From NCBI GenBank assembly GCA_026874595.1, contig CM049307.1:18639079-18703078 (forward strand): a DNA stretch of 64,000 bases, read 5' to 3'. The notes under the pieces were generated by a model, which was not told the origin of the DNA, ran no database searches, and saw only the letters and a program-made list of their open reading frames with translations. Below, piece after piece: positions 22,096-34,512 of this stretch. The position numbers and the translations under genes are program-made. The stretch's first letter is position 1. Every line of letters begins with the position of its first letter. This DNA is from Sipunculus nudus. Taxonomy: Eukaryota; Annelida; Sipuncula; Golfingiida; Sipunculidae.

Positions 22096-25000
22096 AGTTA
22101 AATCAAAAAGGAAAGGGTCTTTGGAAATTAAATACATCCTTTTTAGAGGAAGCTGAATACATTAAAACTATAATCGACAGTAAAACAAATTGGCTTAAAG
22201 AAATAGAATCAGTTAAAGACCCAAGGATAGTATGGGAATTCCTGAAATATAAGATAAGACAATGTTCAATCAGATACGGAAAACAAAAAGCAAAAATAAA
22301 AAAGGACAAGGAGAAGGATTTACAAAAAAATATTCAGTTAATACAAAACCAAATTGCTATAGCTAGAGATGTGATAGAGATTGAATCCCTTGAAAAGAAA
22401 ATAGATGAGAAAAAACAAGAATTAGAAATAATTGAAAATAAAAATGTAGAAGGAACAATACTAAGATCCAAAATAAGGTGGTATGAATTAGGGGAGAAAA
22501 AAAATAAATATTTTTTAAATCTAGAAAAAAGGAACTCCGCTAAAAAGACCATAAAGAAATTAATTTTGGAAGATGGAGGGATTGTTGTTAATGAAAATGA
22601 TATTTTATATCAGACTTCCAATTATTATGAAAAGTTATATTCATCCACATTGAATAAACATGAATCACCAATACAAAATTATATGAATAATGATAATGAA
22701 ACGATCCTGAATGATGAAGATCAGAGTCAGTGTGATGGGAAACTAACCCAAGAAGAATGCTATAAAGCGCTGTTTTTAATGAAAACAAATAAAAGCCCAG
22801 GAAATAATGGTATTAATGCTGAATTCTATAAAAAAATTTGGCATATCTTTGGAAAATACATAGTGGATTGTTTTAATTATTCAAGTGAAATTGGTGAACT
22901 ATCAGCTTCGCAAAGACAAGCTATTATTACTGTGATTGATAAAAATAAAGACCGCACAAAGATACAAAATTGGAGACCAATTTCACTACTAAATGTGGAT
23001 TACAAAATTGGAGCAAAAGCATTGTCTCTCAGATTGCAAAAGGTTATTCCAAAATTAATTCATTTAAATCAAACAGGTTACGTAAAAGGAAGGGATATAT
23101 TTACTAATATAATTCTACTAAATGAAGTAATTTTACATACAGAAGAACATATGATGGAAGGCCTAATTCTTGCATTAGATTATGAGAAAGCTTTTGACAG
23201 CTTGGAATGGCCTTTTTTAATTTCTGTATTAAAATTTTTCAATTTTGGAGCATCCTTTATTACCTGGATAAAAACCCTATATAACAATATAAGCAGCTGT
23301 GTCATTAATAATGGAACAACTTCCCAATATTTTCCCGTAAAGAGAGGAGTGCGCCAAGGCGATCCTTTATCCCCATATCTTTTTATTCTGTGCATAAAAC
23401 TTTTAGCAATAAAGATTAGAAAAAAAAAAAATATAGGAGTAGATATTTATGGTCAAGAAATAAAGCTGATGTTATTCGCTGATGATATAACAGCAGTAGT
23501 TAAAATTATTGAATCGGCAAAAAAATTATTAGGAGAAGCAGACAAATTTAGAAAGGTATCAGGATTAAAATTGAATATTAATAAAACAGAAGCAATGTAG
23601 ATAGGCTCAAAAAGAAATGAACTCACAAAACCCTTACATATAAAATGGCCAGAAGATGGTATTAAAATATTAGGTATATATTTTTCATGTAATGTAGAAA
23701 AAGCTGTCCATCTGAATTTCGATGAGAAAATAAGGAAGATGAAAATAGCTGCCCAGATCTGGACAACTAGAAATTTGACCTTAATTGGTAAAATACAAAT
23801 AATTAAGTCATATCTTATATCCAAATTCCAGTATATTTTTACATGCATCACAGTACCCCGAAAATATCTGTTGGAAACAAACAGAACAATATTTGAGTTT
23901 CTATGGAACTCAAAAAAGGAAAAACTTAAAAGAACTTTAATGATACAACCAATAAAATATGGAGGACTGAATGTACATCATACAGAATGTGTGATACAAA
24001 CATATTTAATTTCATGGCTGAAAAAATATTAAAAAAAATGGAGAGAATCAGCTGATGATTATTTGGGTTAAGATATTTAAAGATAATGGAATGGATCTGA
24101 GCCTTTTGTTAAAATGTGAATGTAGTAATGAATTTATTTCAATGCTTAATGTAAATATATTCTATATAGATCTCTTAAAAGCCTGGAATAAAGTTAGATA
24201 CAAGAGAAGCTTCATGCATCAAGTCATTTGGTTTAATGAGAATATAGGCTCATGCAGCAAAGTTTATTTCAGTTAGAGTTTGTATGAGGCAGGGCTGATT
24301 TATGTTAAAGATGCATTTGATAATAATGGAAATGTTGTGCCCTTCACCACATGGCAGAATAGAGGTGTTAAATTGTTAGAGTATATAAAATGGAGGGCAA
24401 TTGTTCAAAAAGTAAAAAGTTCATGTATATATCTAGAAACAGAGAGGATTAACTCAAAGGAAGAAATTCCTAGTTTTACTTTAGCTGAACTTGATAATGG
24501 TAAAGTATTAGATCTGAAATCCTGTAATTCAAAAAAGATTTATGAAATATTGGTCAGCTCAGTAGATTCTACATGTAAACACCTTGTCCCAAGAATTTTT
24601 AGATTTTGTGATACATGTAGTTTAGAAAATATTGACTGGGAGAAAGTCTTTCAGTTAGCTTTCAAAGTTTGTATAGATACTAAAACCAGATGTTTTCAGT
24701 TTAAAATATTGCACAATATTTCAGCTAATAATTATTGGTTAAACAAATGGGGAATAATAGATAATGATCTCTGTACATTTTGTCAACTGGAGATTGAGAC
24801 TGTTGAGCATCTTTACTGGTCTTGTTTATGTGTTCAACACATTTGGCAGAAATCAATACCTATCTATTCAGAATCTGAGCAAAATTATATTCTGGACAAA
24901 AGTGTACTCTTGGGGAATCCTAATTTTGGTGTTAGTATCAATTTATTCATTATCTTAACCAAGTGTTACATTTATCAGAGCAGGCAACAGAATCAAAAAC

Positions 25001-25398
25001 TATCATTTGACAGATTAAAAAATACCTGAATAATATTCGAAATATTGAATTTAATATATTTGTGCGAAAAGGAAACACAGATCTTTTCTATGACAGGTGG
25101 CACTCTATTAAGGTATAACATTTTGTTAAATTAATTAGAGAAGTAAAACATATTATTTACACAAACAGTCATGTAAGTGTATAAAGCTTGTTTTTTTAAC
25201 TTCTATGTATATTGGTATATACATAGTAGTATACATCAAAATACTCATGTATACCCATATATTCTGTCGATTTGTATTGTCTTGCTTAGTATGTAACGAT
25301 GTATTTTGTAGTTTTGAACAAACAGGTGTGCAGGACAACATATAGGAAGATTTTCCTAGTCTATGTATTGTTTTTGGGAAATAAAAATTCATAAAAAA
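22096..25398 (+). mobile_element. 5'-truncated L1/Tx1-like LINE (copy 1)
   Basis: A 3.3-kb insertion bounded by a perfect 12-bp duplication (AAAGTTGCCTCA) and ending in an A-rich tail. Sequence starts inside ORF2, before the RT palm, so the endonuclease is missing, as expected from incomplete reverse transcription at the target. The 3' untranslated part runs from 25119 to about 25390. Confidence 0.92.
22097..25118 (+). pseudogene. LINE ORF2 remnant: reverse transcriptase and C-terminal zinc domain
   Basis: The frame is open from the truncation point through a Lys-rich linker (KGLWKLN at the start), RT motifs KSPGNNGINAEFYKK, WRPISLLNVDYK, TGYVKGR, ALDYEKAFDSLEW and RQGDPLSPYLF, and the catalytic Phe-Ala-Asp-Asp at 23475-23486. 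An in-frame TAG at 23598-23600 falls where the family has Trp. The same frame continues to TAA at 24030; a frameshift follows, then a TAG near 24274. The C-terminal region carries a Cys-x2-Cys...His-x4-Cys zinc motif starting at 24772. A last shift near 25018 restores the terminal frame, which ends at TAA 25116-25118. RT family assignment (L1/Tx1 side) is by motif style. Confidence 0.9.
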
Positions 25399-25410
25399 AA
25401 AGTTGCCTCA
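25399..25410. other. Target-site duplication of LINE copy 1 (3')
   Basis: AAAGTTGCCTCA, identical to 22084-22095. Confidence 0.9.
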
Positions 25411-26543
25411 TTAAAGTAATTTTAGAAACAAATGAGCTTCATTCTGAGTAATATGTGACCTTTTTTTCTTAAAAATAAAGAACCTGATTATTTCAATATT
25501 GTGTTTGTGAGTTTACAGAACTTGTCACGAGAAACTTTAGAAATACATTTGGGAATCATCAAGAAAAAAAATTGTCTGAAGTTTAAACGATTAGTTAACT
25601 GCCTGAATAACATAAGATATGTGTGTAAAATAAAGTTCTTTGTACTATTATTACCAAAAGCAGCCATAATCTGAACGTTATCCTAGTTCACATTCAAGAT
25701 TGGCATCGAAATGTATTTAAATTAGTCAGGCATCAAAGGTAGCTCATTTGTCCCCCTTACGATTCTCACCCTGTCAACAACATGATTAAATAGTCGCGAT
25801 AAACCCTGTGGGAGTAGAAATTTTATTCCTGCCCAAGCTTCATTTAAAATGATGCATGTTTTAAAACGTATTTAATCAATTTGAAGGTTTAAAAAATATC
25901 CATTATTATCTGTGCCATGTAGAAATTAGTGCCAGGTTTTTATTAATTAGTGAATGACATACCAAGTCTTCTTTAAAATTTTATCAGGTTTACGACATTC
26001 GGTTTGTCCTTTTCTCGATTATTCTTAATTATATGGAAGGATAAAACTGTAATGGCGTCTAATTCCTAGAATGGCGTATGAAATATGCATGAAATGTCCT
26101 ACGAAGCTTGTTGGACATCTGCTACCTGAAAACCTGATGGAAGGAATATGATATCGTGGCTGACAGCCAAGGACACGGGGTGGTCACGTCTCCAGGTAGA
26201 ATATAATTTCTTCTCTATTAAAATACAAATATTGGCTTCATGTGGACAACTTTAGAACGTCATTCCTCACACTTTAAATAGCTTAAGTTGACACTGATTA
26301 GTAATAAACAGAGCTTAAAAAAACTGGGACCTGTACATCCACAGAAAATACCTAATTTGTCTGTCGTATGTGACCAAGTCAATGTTAAGAAACATTTATT
26401 TTAAAAAGAAAAAATTTAATTTACACTCCCAGTTCGGTATTAAATTAAAGAATGTCAAGATGTTATTTCTCCAACTTAAAGATTAATAATAGTATTAAAT
26501 AGTTGTAAAATATGATTAAATGCAATCCAAGTTTGTTCTTTCA

Positions 26544-26548
<5 letters not shown>
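25411..26548. other. Unrecognised intergenic DNA
   Basis: Nothing recognisable in any frame. Confidence 0.5.

Positions 26549-26601
<53 letters not shown>
26549..26601. repeat. (AT)n microsatellite
   Basis: Pure AT alternation of about 53 bases. Confidence 0.95.
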
Positions 26602-26602
<1 letters not shown>

Positions 26603-27820
26603 GTTAAATGGTATATCATATGAAAAAAAGGATCTAAATACATATTCATAAATGTTAAATTAACTATAACCATACTTATGGGTTTATTAGAACAGTATAT
26701 TTATTTCAAAGGATCAAAGATGCATACATCTCTGCAGTAAATGCTGCTTTAAGCAGCCTTATAGTTCACTGGTTGATAAAAGCCCTATTGGGCATAAAGA
26801 TACAAGTGTTTCAGGGGGTTTTATTTAAAAATATATGTTTATATTCTGAATAATATTTGGAAGGGATGGGTATAGTTTTCATTAGTGCCCAACCAGACAG
26901 CTTTTGAAAACGTAGCATTCAGCATTCACCGAACATGGTCTTGGGAAAAAAACATAAAAAAAGATTTTATTTTGAAATTGGAATTTTATACTTAAGATAT
27001 TATATAGGTGTTATATGTAAAATATCTACATCATCACATATTACGTTATGGTCTTCTACACGGTACTGGTGTGTGGTTACGTTGCAAGACAAGCTGGAAA
27101 TTGATATTTCGTTAAGGATGACTTCATATCTCTTGATATAATATACATAATGGCTAAAGGAGTAGGAAAGTTTATTTGGAAATAATAAAATAAAAAAATG
27201 TTGAAACTGTATTGAACATAGCATCCCTAATAAAGTGAGCATTTACGTCTTTTAGATAATATGTTTTCTGAGTTCAGTTCTGAACGCGTTAAGGTAGACA
27301 AAGAACAAGACCTAAGTACGGACGCACAGACGAGGCGCTAAGACTTTGAAATACTTTCAGTAAATGTCAAGTTTCTCTTTTAGTGAAAACCGTCAAAGAC
27401 ATCATACCTGTCAGTGTGATTAGCTGATCCTGGTCTGAGGCCTTACAGGTTTATAAAAGGCTAAACCTGGCACGTTAAGGTTTCTCCTCTGTCCTGCTTC
27501 TCAGCACTTGGAAGGAAATTAAAGGACTGCCTGTGGTTTACTCCGATCGTGACTTACTTCTGTCAGTCATCCAAATAGATGATCAATAATGGTTCTGTAT
27601 TTATTATCAGGAGATTCGAGAACCTTCGCTCAAGAGAGAGATGATTACACAGCTTGTTGAATAAAAGGTCTTTATTTCAAACAGAAAATGGATACTCTCA
27701 AATATTTTTGCCTTTTTTCAAGAAGATTGATTGATATTGCTCTTGACTTTGCAACAGTCAAACTGTTAATTGTTAACTGAGCTCATAAGAAAATCTGTAA
27801 AAAACAGATGGCTCCTCATT
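26602..27820. other. Unrecognised intergenic DNA
   Basis: No gene seen. A stretch near 27386-27420 resembles 38963-39000 (shared 'AAACCGT-AAAGACATCAT' phrase), suggesting an old dispersed repeat. Confidence 0.45.
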
Positions 27821-28870
27821 TTAAGCTCAGCTGACTCAAAGTAATCTGAGCTTAAGCGATCCCTCTTTGTGCTACTGTTTGTCTGTCCGTAAACATTTCA
27901 CGAATAATAACCACTGGGCCTAAAAAAATCTAACTTCACATCCAGGGAGGTCAATCAAGAATCTCCTTGAGTACCTAAATTAGGTCACTGTGGACTATTT
28001 TTCCGAGTCATGGGGACTGTTTGTGCATCCAAGAATAATGTAAACAATGATTCAAAAGCTCAAGTATCTGAATACATTATGCAGTGATTGCCAAGATTTT
28101 TTAAAAGCATATTGATCATGGACAGTTTCGTGAGTTCTTGACGATAAGGGACATTACTTGTATAATTAAACGTTTAAGCGCTTCTTTCTCTGTTTTTTAG
28201 ACCTTTTAATGAAGCAGTCTGGACGTTAACAGGACAAAAACATAATTATTTGACTTAGAAAACATATAACTCTGCATCAATAGAGGTCCTGGGCAAAACT
28301 CCTTGGAAACATGCAATTAGGTCATGGTGACCTATATTCTGCGAGCTACTGCCGAAAACATAATTCGGAGCAAACAGACATTAAGACAGGGTAGAAATTG
28401 TATCCATTATATCTAGAAACTTCTAACTGTACATCCATGAGGTCCTAGGCAAATCTCCTCGGAAATCTGAAATTTCGTCATTTTGACCTATGTTCTTCGA
28501 GTTACTGGGAGAAAAACAAGAATTTGAGCACACAGATAGTCAAACGGGAAAAAATTACATATGTTTGGCCTAGAATCTTCTAATATGACATTCAGGGAGG
28601 TCCTGTGTAAATGTGCAAGGAAACATGAATTTAGATCATCATGACCTCTCAGAGGACATTGAAAACTGGTGACCTTGATCTTATTCTTCTCTTGTACAAC
28701 TGTTATAGACCAATCATGATTGGGTTCAGTGCACATATGTGACCCATCACTTACGAAAAACATGGTCGACTGCCGTGTCAGAAGGTCAAAGGTCAAGATA
28801 ACATCTAAAGTTAATCTTAATATGCCTCTCAGATAATGAAATTCATGTTGTGAATGTTAGCCTTAAATGG
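27821..28870 (-). repeat. Diverged tandem array with terminal hairpin, inverted relative of the 6-8 kb array
   Basis: Begins with a perfect 10-bp stem: TTAAGCTCAG at 27821-27830 pairs with CTGAGCTTAA at 27846-27855 around a 15-base loop. Four diverged units follow, marked by a 'TCTAAC-ACATCCA-GAGGTC-CCTTGG' phrase near 27928, 28270, 28420 and 28575. Read on the minus strand, the phrase order and the ending (a GTCCGT-type stretch, 'GATCCCT', hairpin) match the array at 6.2-8.3 kb. A perfect nuclear-receptor DR1 sequence is at 28783-28795. Confidence 0.75.
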
Positions 28871-30040
28871 CATGCTGGTCAGCTGAGCTTCATAACCCTT
28901 TGTTCACTGTTTTCAAAATTTTTCAGTTATGCCATGTAAAGGTATATATCCAAATATATAATCTCTATATAACATCTGTGATATATATTGACCTAATTTC
29001 AAATGAATCTTATTTTACAACACTTGAACACTTCGTCTGAAAATTATTGTCATCGTTCAACTTTGCAGCAAAGTTGTTTGATCCTATGTTCATATTAGTC
29101 AACCTTCGGATATATGGTTCCCTTTCAGATGTTTTATTTTTTGGCTTGGAAGTACTTGGTATAACACATACCGCAAAAATTAAACCATACAAATGTGAAC
29201 CCGAGTCTGTAGGCCCATCACATCACACAAGTTATCCGGTTCAAGCTTATCCCATTGAAATAAGCCCGACTCGAGTAGCCTGATCTTGACAAAGTGAAAT
29301 CTACTGACACGTCCTTCACAGACGAGTGGTTACAAGCTCCGCCTATTTCACTGGCTATCCAGGTTCATTTCCCGGAGTGGCAATGGAAGTGGGTTTCATT
29401 AAATATATATACCAACAACACAGTGGTGGAAACTCGTTTATTGCGAAATCTGAAAAAAACGCATCACATCACTTTGACTGACGCGCTGCCAAGTCAAATA
29501 TTATATACATATGATACATTACATATATGACATGAGTCATTACCTTATAATATACAAAATTATACAAAATGAAAAGATTCGGCATGAATACTCGAGGCTG
29601 ACAACGATATCAGTTACAAGCGTCGTCGAAATAGCTTAGTCTTGCGTAGTTGCCCTATACACCACTTGATACGAGATAACTGGTTAAATAATCCATCAAC
29701 GATCAAATTAATGAAAAATGTATTCATGATAATCCAATTAATATCCAACAGTTGTAATTAATATACGTTACATGACTATGGTACTTTACAGCTAAAGAAC
29801 TTTTCTACGTACAGAAAATACATATACGTACCTGAAAAAACGCATCACATCACTTTAACTGACTTGTTTAAATCTTAAAATTAAAAATATAAAATATATA
29901 GTTGCTATAGCTTTATTGCTAAACACTTGAAACAGATAATCTAAAAAGTTCAACTTCCGGCCAACACGCGATAATCTCCGTGTCATGAACACCAATGTGT
30001 GTTGCGGGTGTGTCGGTCAATTAGTTTGTTATTTTGGCTG
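28871..30040. other. Intergenic DNA with a duplicated 32-bp phrase
   Basis: A phrase beginning CTGAAAAAA-CGCATCACATC occurs near 29450 and near 29832 with one base gap and one substitution. Otherwise nothing recognised; two 78-codon open stretches (29047-29283, 29294-29530) have no motif. Confidence 0.5.
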
Positions 30041-30152
30041 CACGACACACTTCACGAAACGCTAGGCGACTCAAACCGACACAACCTAGTGTCGGTGTGT
30101 GTCGCCTGATTTCTGTGTCGGTCTGCGTCGCGCTGTTTCGAGATGCGTGTCG
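30041..30152. repeat. Long imperfect palindrome
   Basis: Inner stem: AGGCGAC (30064-30070) and ACCGACAC (30075-30082) pair perfectly with GTGTCGGT (30089-30096) and GTCGCCT (30101-30107), separated by 4-base internal bulges and a 6-base loop. An outer arm, 30041-30060, pairs with about 30131-30151 at roughly 16 of 20 positions. GC-rich against an AT-rich background. TGTCGG recurs several times. Could be a small palindromic mobile element; no target duplication was identified. Confidence 0.75.
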
Positions 30153-30320
30153 GCCTTGGTGGGTTCACCCCTTAATATACAGTGGATTGTTTGTCCCAAC
30201 CTGTGTGACGACAGAATAACAACTGTTGTGACGACCTTGTACATGTACAGTTAAAGTGACTACATTAATCAAACCTATTGTATTTGACAAAACAAGGAAT
30301 ACATAAATCACACCCTGTCA

Positions 30321-30420
<100 letters not shown>

Positions 30421-30834
30421 TTAATATCCACCAGGAATTATCTGTCAGGAATTCCAGCTGAATATCGCACCTAGATATGTCTTTTTTTATAACATTTATT
30501 TAGACAAAACATATACAGTACATATACTCAGAAAACATTTCAAAGTCAAAGCATTTCAAAGTCAATTCAAAAATCTTGGAAAAGCGCAGTATGATATATG
30601 TCAGACAAAATGCAACAATGACAAAATAAAAAAAAAAGAAAAGGGGGAAAATAATAAGGCAAAAAAAAAATATATCATAAAAGCACATGAAGGGGAAAAA
30701 ATTTGAAAAAATAAAAAATAAAAGGATGCATATTACTATATATAAGTATACACACATATATTCTACATATGCACATACATATCATATGCACAGATATCCA
30801 AATATAAACCGAGTAAGAATTTAAAGATACCCCA

Positions 30835-31746
30835 TTATTTATAAAGTACTTTTAGTTCGTCTTTTTTTTCTGCAATATTTTTTTCAATTTTATAAATCTT
30901 CTTTGCATAATTGATACCATCCAATGCTCTTGGTTTCACTGCTTTACATCTACATGTATATAAGTATTTTTTAAAAATAAGCAATATGAGATTTAGTATA
31001 TCATACTCTTTGACACCTAATATCACTGGCTTTACGTCCAATATTATTGTTTGATATCTCATTTTCTTGTTAAACCAACAGGCTAATTCGGACCAATATC
31101 CTTGAGTAATAGGGCATCCCCAAAACAAATGTGTCAAGGATTCTCTTCCTTCTTCACAAACAGAACAAGTCTCTTTATCTTTGACACCAATTTTGAATAA
31201 AAATGTTTTTTTTTGTGTTAATACTCTATGTATCAAATTAAACTGAAATATCCTTAGGGTTGTAGACTAAGTAAGCTTCACTATATGCAAAAAGGAATAA
31301 AGGATATATTTTTTTGAGTCATATTCAATATTTAGGTCCCTTGTCCATTTTCTTAATATTCTTTCGGGTTCTACATATAAAGGTCTGACCAGTTCATTGT
31401 ATGCAATTTGTGTCACATTTTTCACCTTAAATAATTGGAAAAAGTTACTTATATAATTGTCATCTTCATTTGTATGCAATAAAATTTCTTTCCACTCTTT
31501 CGGAATCGAATCCAATAATCCTCTGTATTCAAGAATATTAACTTTTTTTAACCCTCAGGCAGATTTCTTCATATATAGGAAATCTCTTAATATCATCTCT
31601 TAATACTGGTTAGTTATCCACCCGAACATGTGAGTTCAACCAGATATTCTGATTACCAATTTCTGTTACTCCTTTGACTTGGTCTTTATAATTTTATGCA
31701 CACCATGATTGAAGAACATCTTTCCAGAAGGTATTTGTGTTTACAT
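30835..31746 (-). pseudogene. LINE copy 2, C-terminal ORF2 part with zinc motif
   Basis: The second half of the ORF2 of copy 2, separated from the rest by the nested element. The minus-strand reading starts in a FWKDVLQSW phrase, continues through about 31515-31267, and passes a stop near 31267 into the segment 31236-30835. That segment has CSVCEEGRESLTHLFWGC, the Cys-x2-Cys...His-x4-Cys motif typical of the ORF2 C-terminus in this LINE group. It ends in a Lys-rich tail. In-frame stops also lie near 31693 and 31618. Confidence 0.82.
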
Positions 31747-31757
31747 AACTATATCGT
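31747..31757. other. Target-site duplication of nested LINE (left)
   Basis: AACTATATCGT, repeated exactly at 32935-32945 after the A tail. Confidence 0.9.
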
Positions 31758-32934
31758 ATGGAACCTATGGGCCATGGAAACTATTATGGGAATATAATAT
31801 GAAAAAATTCTGTACCCTACCAGGGATGATTTTTTATTGCTCATACACAATGCACATGCTTAAGAATTCTGTAAAGCAAATTGATACCTTTTATTCTGTA
31901 GTACTGAGAGCTTGGTATATTATTAGGTATGATACTGAAAATATATATGATCAGGTTGTATGGTATAATTCTTATTTAAAAACCAATTTCTTTTATATTA
32001 ACTTATTCCAGGCTGGTTTATGGTTTGTCAGGGATCTTTTTAATGAAAATGGTGAAGTTATACCTTTTAGAGAGTGGCAAAAACGGGGTGTTTTACCAAG
32101 ATTCTATATGAAGTGGAGGGCAACAGTGTCTATTGTGAGGTAAATATTGACTTAATTAATGTGCCCAATATTCTTACGCAGAAACCATTATCAACTGAAC
32201 TGTGTATTGATTTTGACCTTAAATTTAATAGATGTGATTCAAAAAGGTTGTATTCATTTTATGTACAAAAACACTTATTTTTAAAATTAACTCCAAATAT
32301 CAGTAAATATGTTGATACCGATGAAGATACAGACTGGAATGAAGTCTTTTTGATTCCTTTTAAAACATGTTTTAATGTGAAATATCGCTTTTTGCAGTTT
32401 AGAATATTGCATGATATATTAATAAACAATTACTGGTTAACTAAGTTGAAGGTAAAATCAGATAAAAGTTGTATTTTATGTAAATGCCAGGTAGAAAATC
32501 TAGAACATATGTTTTGGTTTTGTCCTCATTTAGTTACGTTATGGAGTCATTTTACTGAATGGTGGAATGAACACACTAATGAGAGAATTGTTTTAAGTAA
32601 AAGAGACGTCTTACTTGGAAAGATAAAGGGCAGAAATGATTTAAATTTACTTATTATTTTAGTGAAATACTCCATTTACTCTGCTCGTCTAAAACAGGTG
32701 AAATTATATTGGATAAGGGTAAAGCAACAAATAAAAAATGTTTTTGAAATTGAAAAGCATATAGCAAGTAAAAATTTAAATTAAAAAAAAATCGATATTA
32801 TGAAACATGTAGGACTATATCTTCCATGTTAAGTAATTAAGTTTACATTGACTCAGTGTATTCTGTTCATTGTTTTTGTGCTTGTATTTTTCTAACTATA
32901 GTAAAACATATGTATTTTATGCGACAAAAAAAAA
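31758..32934 (+). mobile_element. Nested, 5'-truncated LINE fragment (copy 3)
   Basis: An insertion of 1,177 bp in the opposite orientation to its host LINE. It is flanked by an exact 11-bp duplication and ends with an A run at 32926-32936. It holds only the last third of ORF2 plus a 3' untranslated part of about 140 bp. Confidence 0.93.
31760..32784 (+). pseudogene. LINE copy 3, ORF2 C-terminal fragment
   Basis: Reads GPWKLLWEY, then AGLWFVRDLFNENGEVIPF, similar in layout to copy 1 (AGLIYVKDAFDNNGNVVPF) but clearly a different family. A one-base shift near 32140 moves the reading to the frame that ends at TAA 32782-32784. The C-terminal zinc motif CILCKCQVENLEHMFWFC is intact. No RT core is present because of 5' truncation. 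Confidence 0.85.
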
Positions 32935-32945
32935 AACTATATCGT
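32935..32945. other. Target-site duplication of nested LINE (right)
   Basis: AACTATATCGT, identical to 31747-31757. Confidence 0.9.
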
Positions 32946-34140
32946 GCATCCTCTTTGGCCAAATTACATTTAAAAAAATAATCACTTCCTCTGATCATAC
33001 TGAGTACGTCTTGTTTATATTCTTCGGTGTCCTTCTTTAATATTAGTCTTCTGACCCATACGACTTTCAAAGATGTTATGTATGTTCTAGGTTGGACCAT
33101 ATTAAGGCCTCCATTGTCATATGATGAAATTTAAGATTTCCTTTTAATTTTAATTCTGGCTTGTTGGACCATATAAATCTAAACAGTCTCTGTTCAACCG
33201 TATTTATAAAATCATCACCAGGTGTAGGTAATACTGAAAATAAATATGTATGCTGTGATAACCCAAAAGTTTTAAGAATTGTAATTTTTCCAAGTAATGT
33301 AAGATTTCGATATGACCAAACATTAAGCACACTGATTAATTTTCCCATAGCAAGGAGAAAATTCAGGTTTTTCAAAGTATTTGGCTCTAGGGTTACCTTT
33401 ACTCCCAGTACATCAACTGGGCCATATGACCATTTCAGATTCAAATTTTCAATTTCTTCTTTCACTGAGCTATCGTTAGTCATGAGCAATGGCATCACTG
33501 TTGTCTTATTTAAATTTATCACAAGACCTGAAATTTTAGAGAAATTCATAAAAACTTTTAGTGCTTCTTTAACTGATGACACATCTTTCAAGGTAAGAAC
33601 AGTGTCACCTGCATATTGTGCAAGTTTTCCTCCTGGCATGTAACTGTTAATTCGATTATTGTTCCTGATAGTTAATGCTAAACACTATGCACATAAAATA
33701 AACAGGTATGGGGAGAGAGGACACCCTTGTCTAACTTCTCTTGAAATACTAAAGTAATCAGACACCCACCAATTGTTTATGATACAACTGCTAATGTCAT
33801 TATACAGAACACTGCACCATTTTTGTATAACAGAGCTTATGTCGAAATATTTCAAAGTTTGCTCAAGAAAATTCCATTCCAATTTATTATAAGCTTTTTC
33901 AAAATCTATTGTCATAAGAAGCCCATTTAATCTTGTTCTCTTTGCATGATAGATATTATTTAAAACTTATACCTGTTTTTAAGAAATCCTGTTTGGTTGT
34001 GGTGTATTATGTCTGGCAAAATCTTTTTTATCCTTGAAGCTATTACCCAAGCGATAATTTTATAGTCAACATTCATCAGAGAAATAGGTCGCCAATTTTT
34101 TATTTCTGTATTATCTTTACCTTTTTTTAGGGATCAAACT
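32946..34140 (-). pseudogene. LINE copy 2, reverse transcriptase region
   Basis: Minus-strand motifs in order: NWRPISLMNVDYKIIAW and HHNQTGF (about 34100-33980), IDFEKAYNKLEW, then REVRQGCPLSPYLFILC (to 33685), then the catalytic box at 33604-33615. The box reads Tyr-Ala-Gly-Asp rather than Tyr/Phe-Ala-Asp-Asp, so one catalytic Asp is lost. After this come a GLVINLNKT thumb-side phrase, LLGKITILKTF and RFIWSNKPE. Stops and shifts occur near 33960, 33685-33640 and 33100. Inactive. Confidence 0.85.
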
Positions 34141-34512
34141 TATTACACCTTGTTTTTGAGATATTTGGAAGTTCACCACCATCATAGATATAGCTTACTG
34201 CTTGCATGAAATATGCACCTTGTTCTCACCGTGTTCATACCATCTTGTTTAACATCGGATTATGGCTCTCTCTGTTTTCTCCTGTATCATCTTTTATAGT
34301 TTATCTTTAGTGTTTAGGTAATTTATGTCATCACTACCGTTTAACTCTTTCAGGATTTTTAATTTTCTTTAAAATATTTGTATTTCCTTTTTCCTTTTTC
34401 TTGCTTTCTCAATTCCAGATTTAATGCTTTCCCTTCTAATGTACATTTTCATGGTTTCCCACAGCAGCAGTTGGTTTGTTCCCGGATTTTCTTCAACTAC
34501 ATCTTTAATTGT
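34141..34512 (-). pseudogene. LINE copy 2, linker between endonuclease and RT
   Basis: Lys/Arg/Glu-rich minus-strand reading with a TRWYEHGEN phrase that matches the RWYELGEKK phrase of copy 1, interrupted by several stops. Confidence 0.7.

Noticed and set aside
33161-33643. 160-codon plus-strand open stretch
   Set aside because: It is the antisense of the LINE copy 2 RT, whose minus-strand reading has clear motifs.
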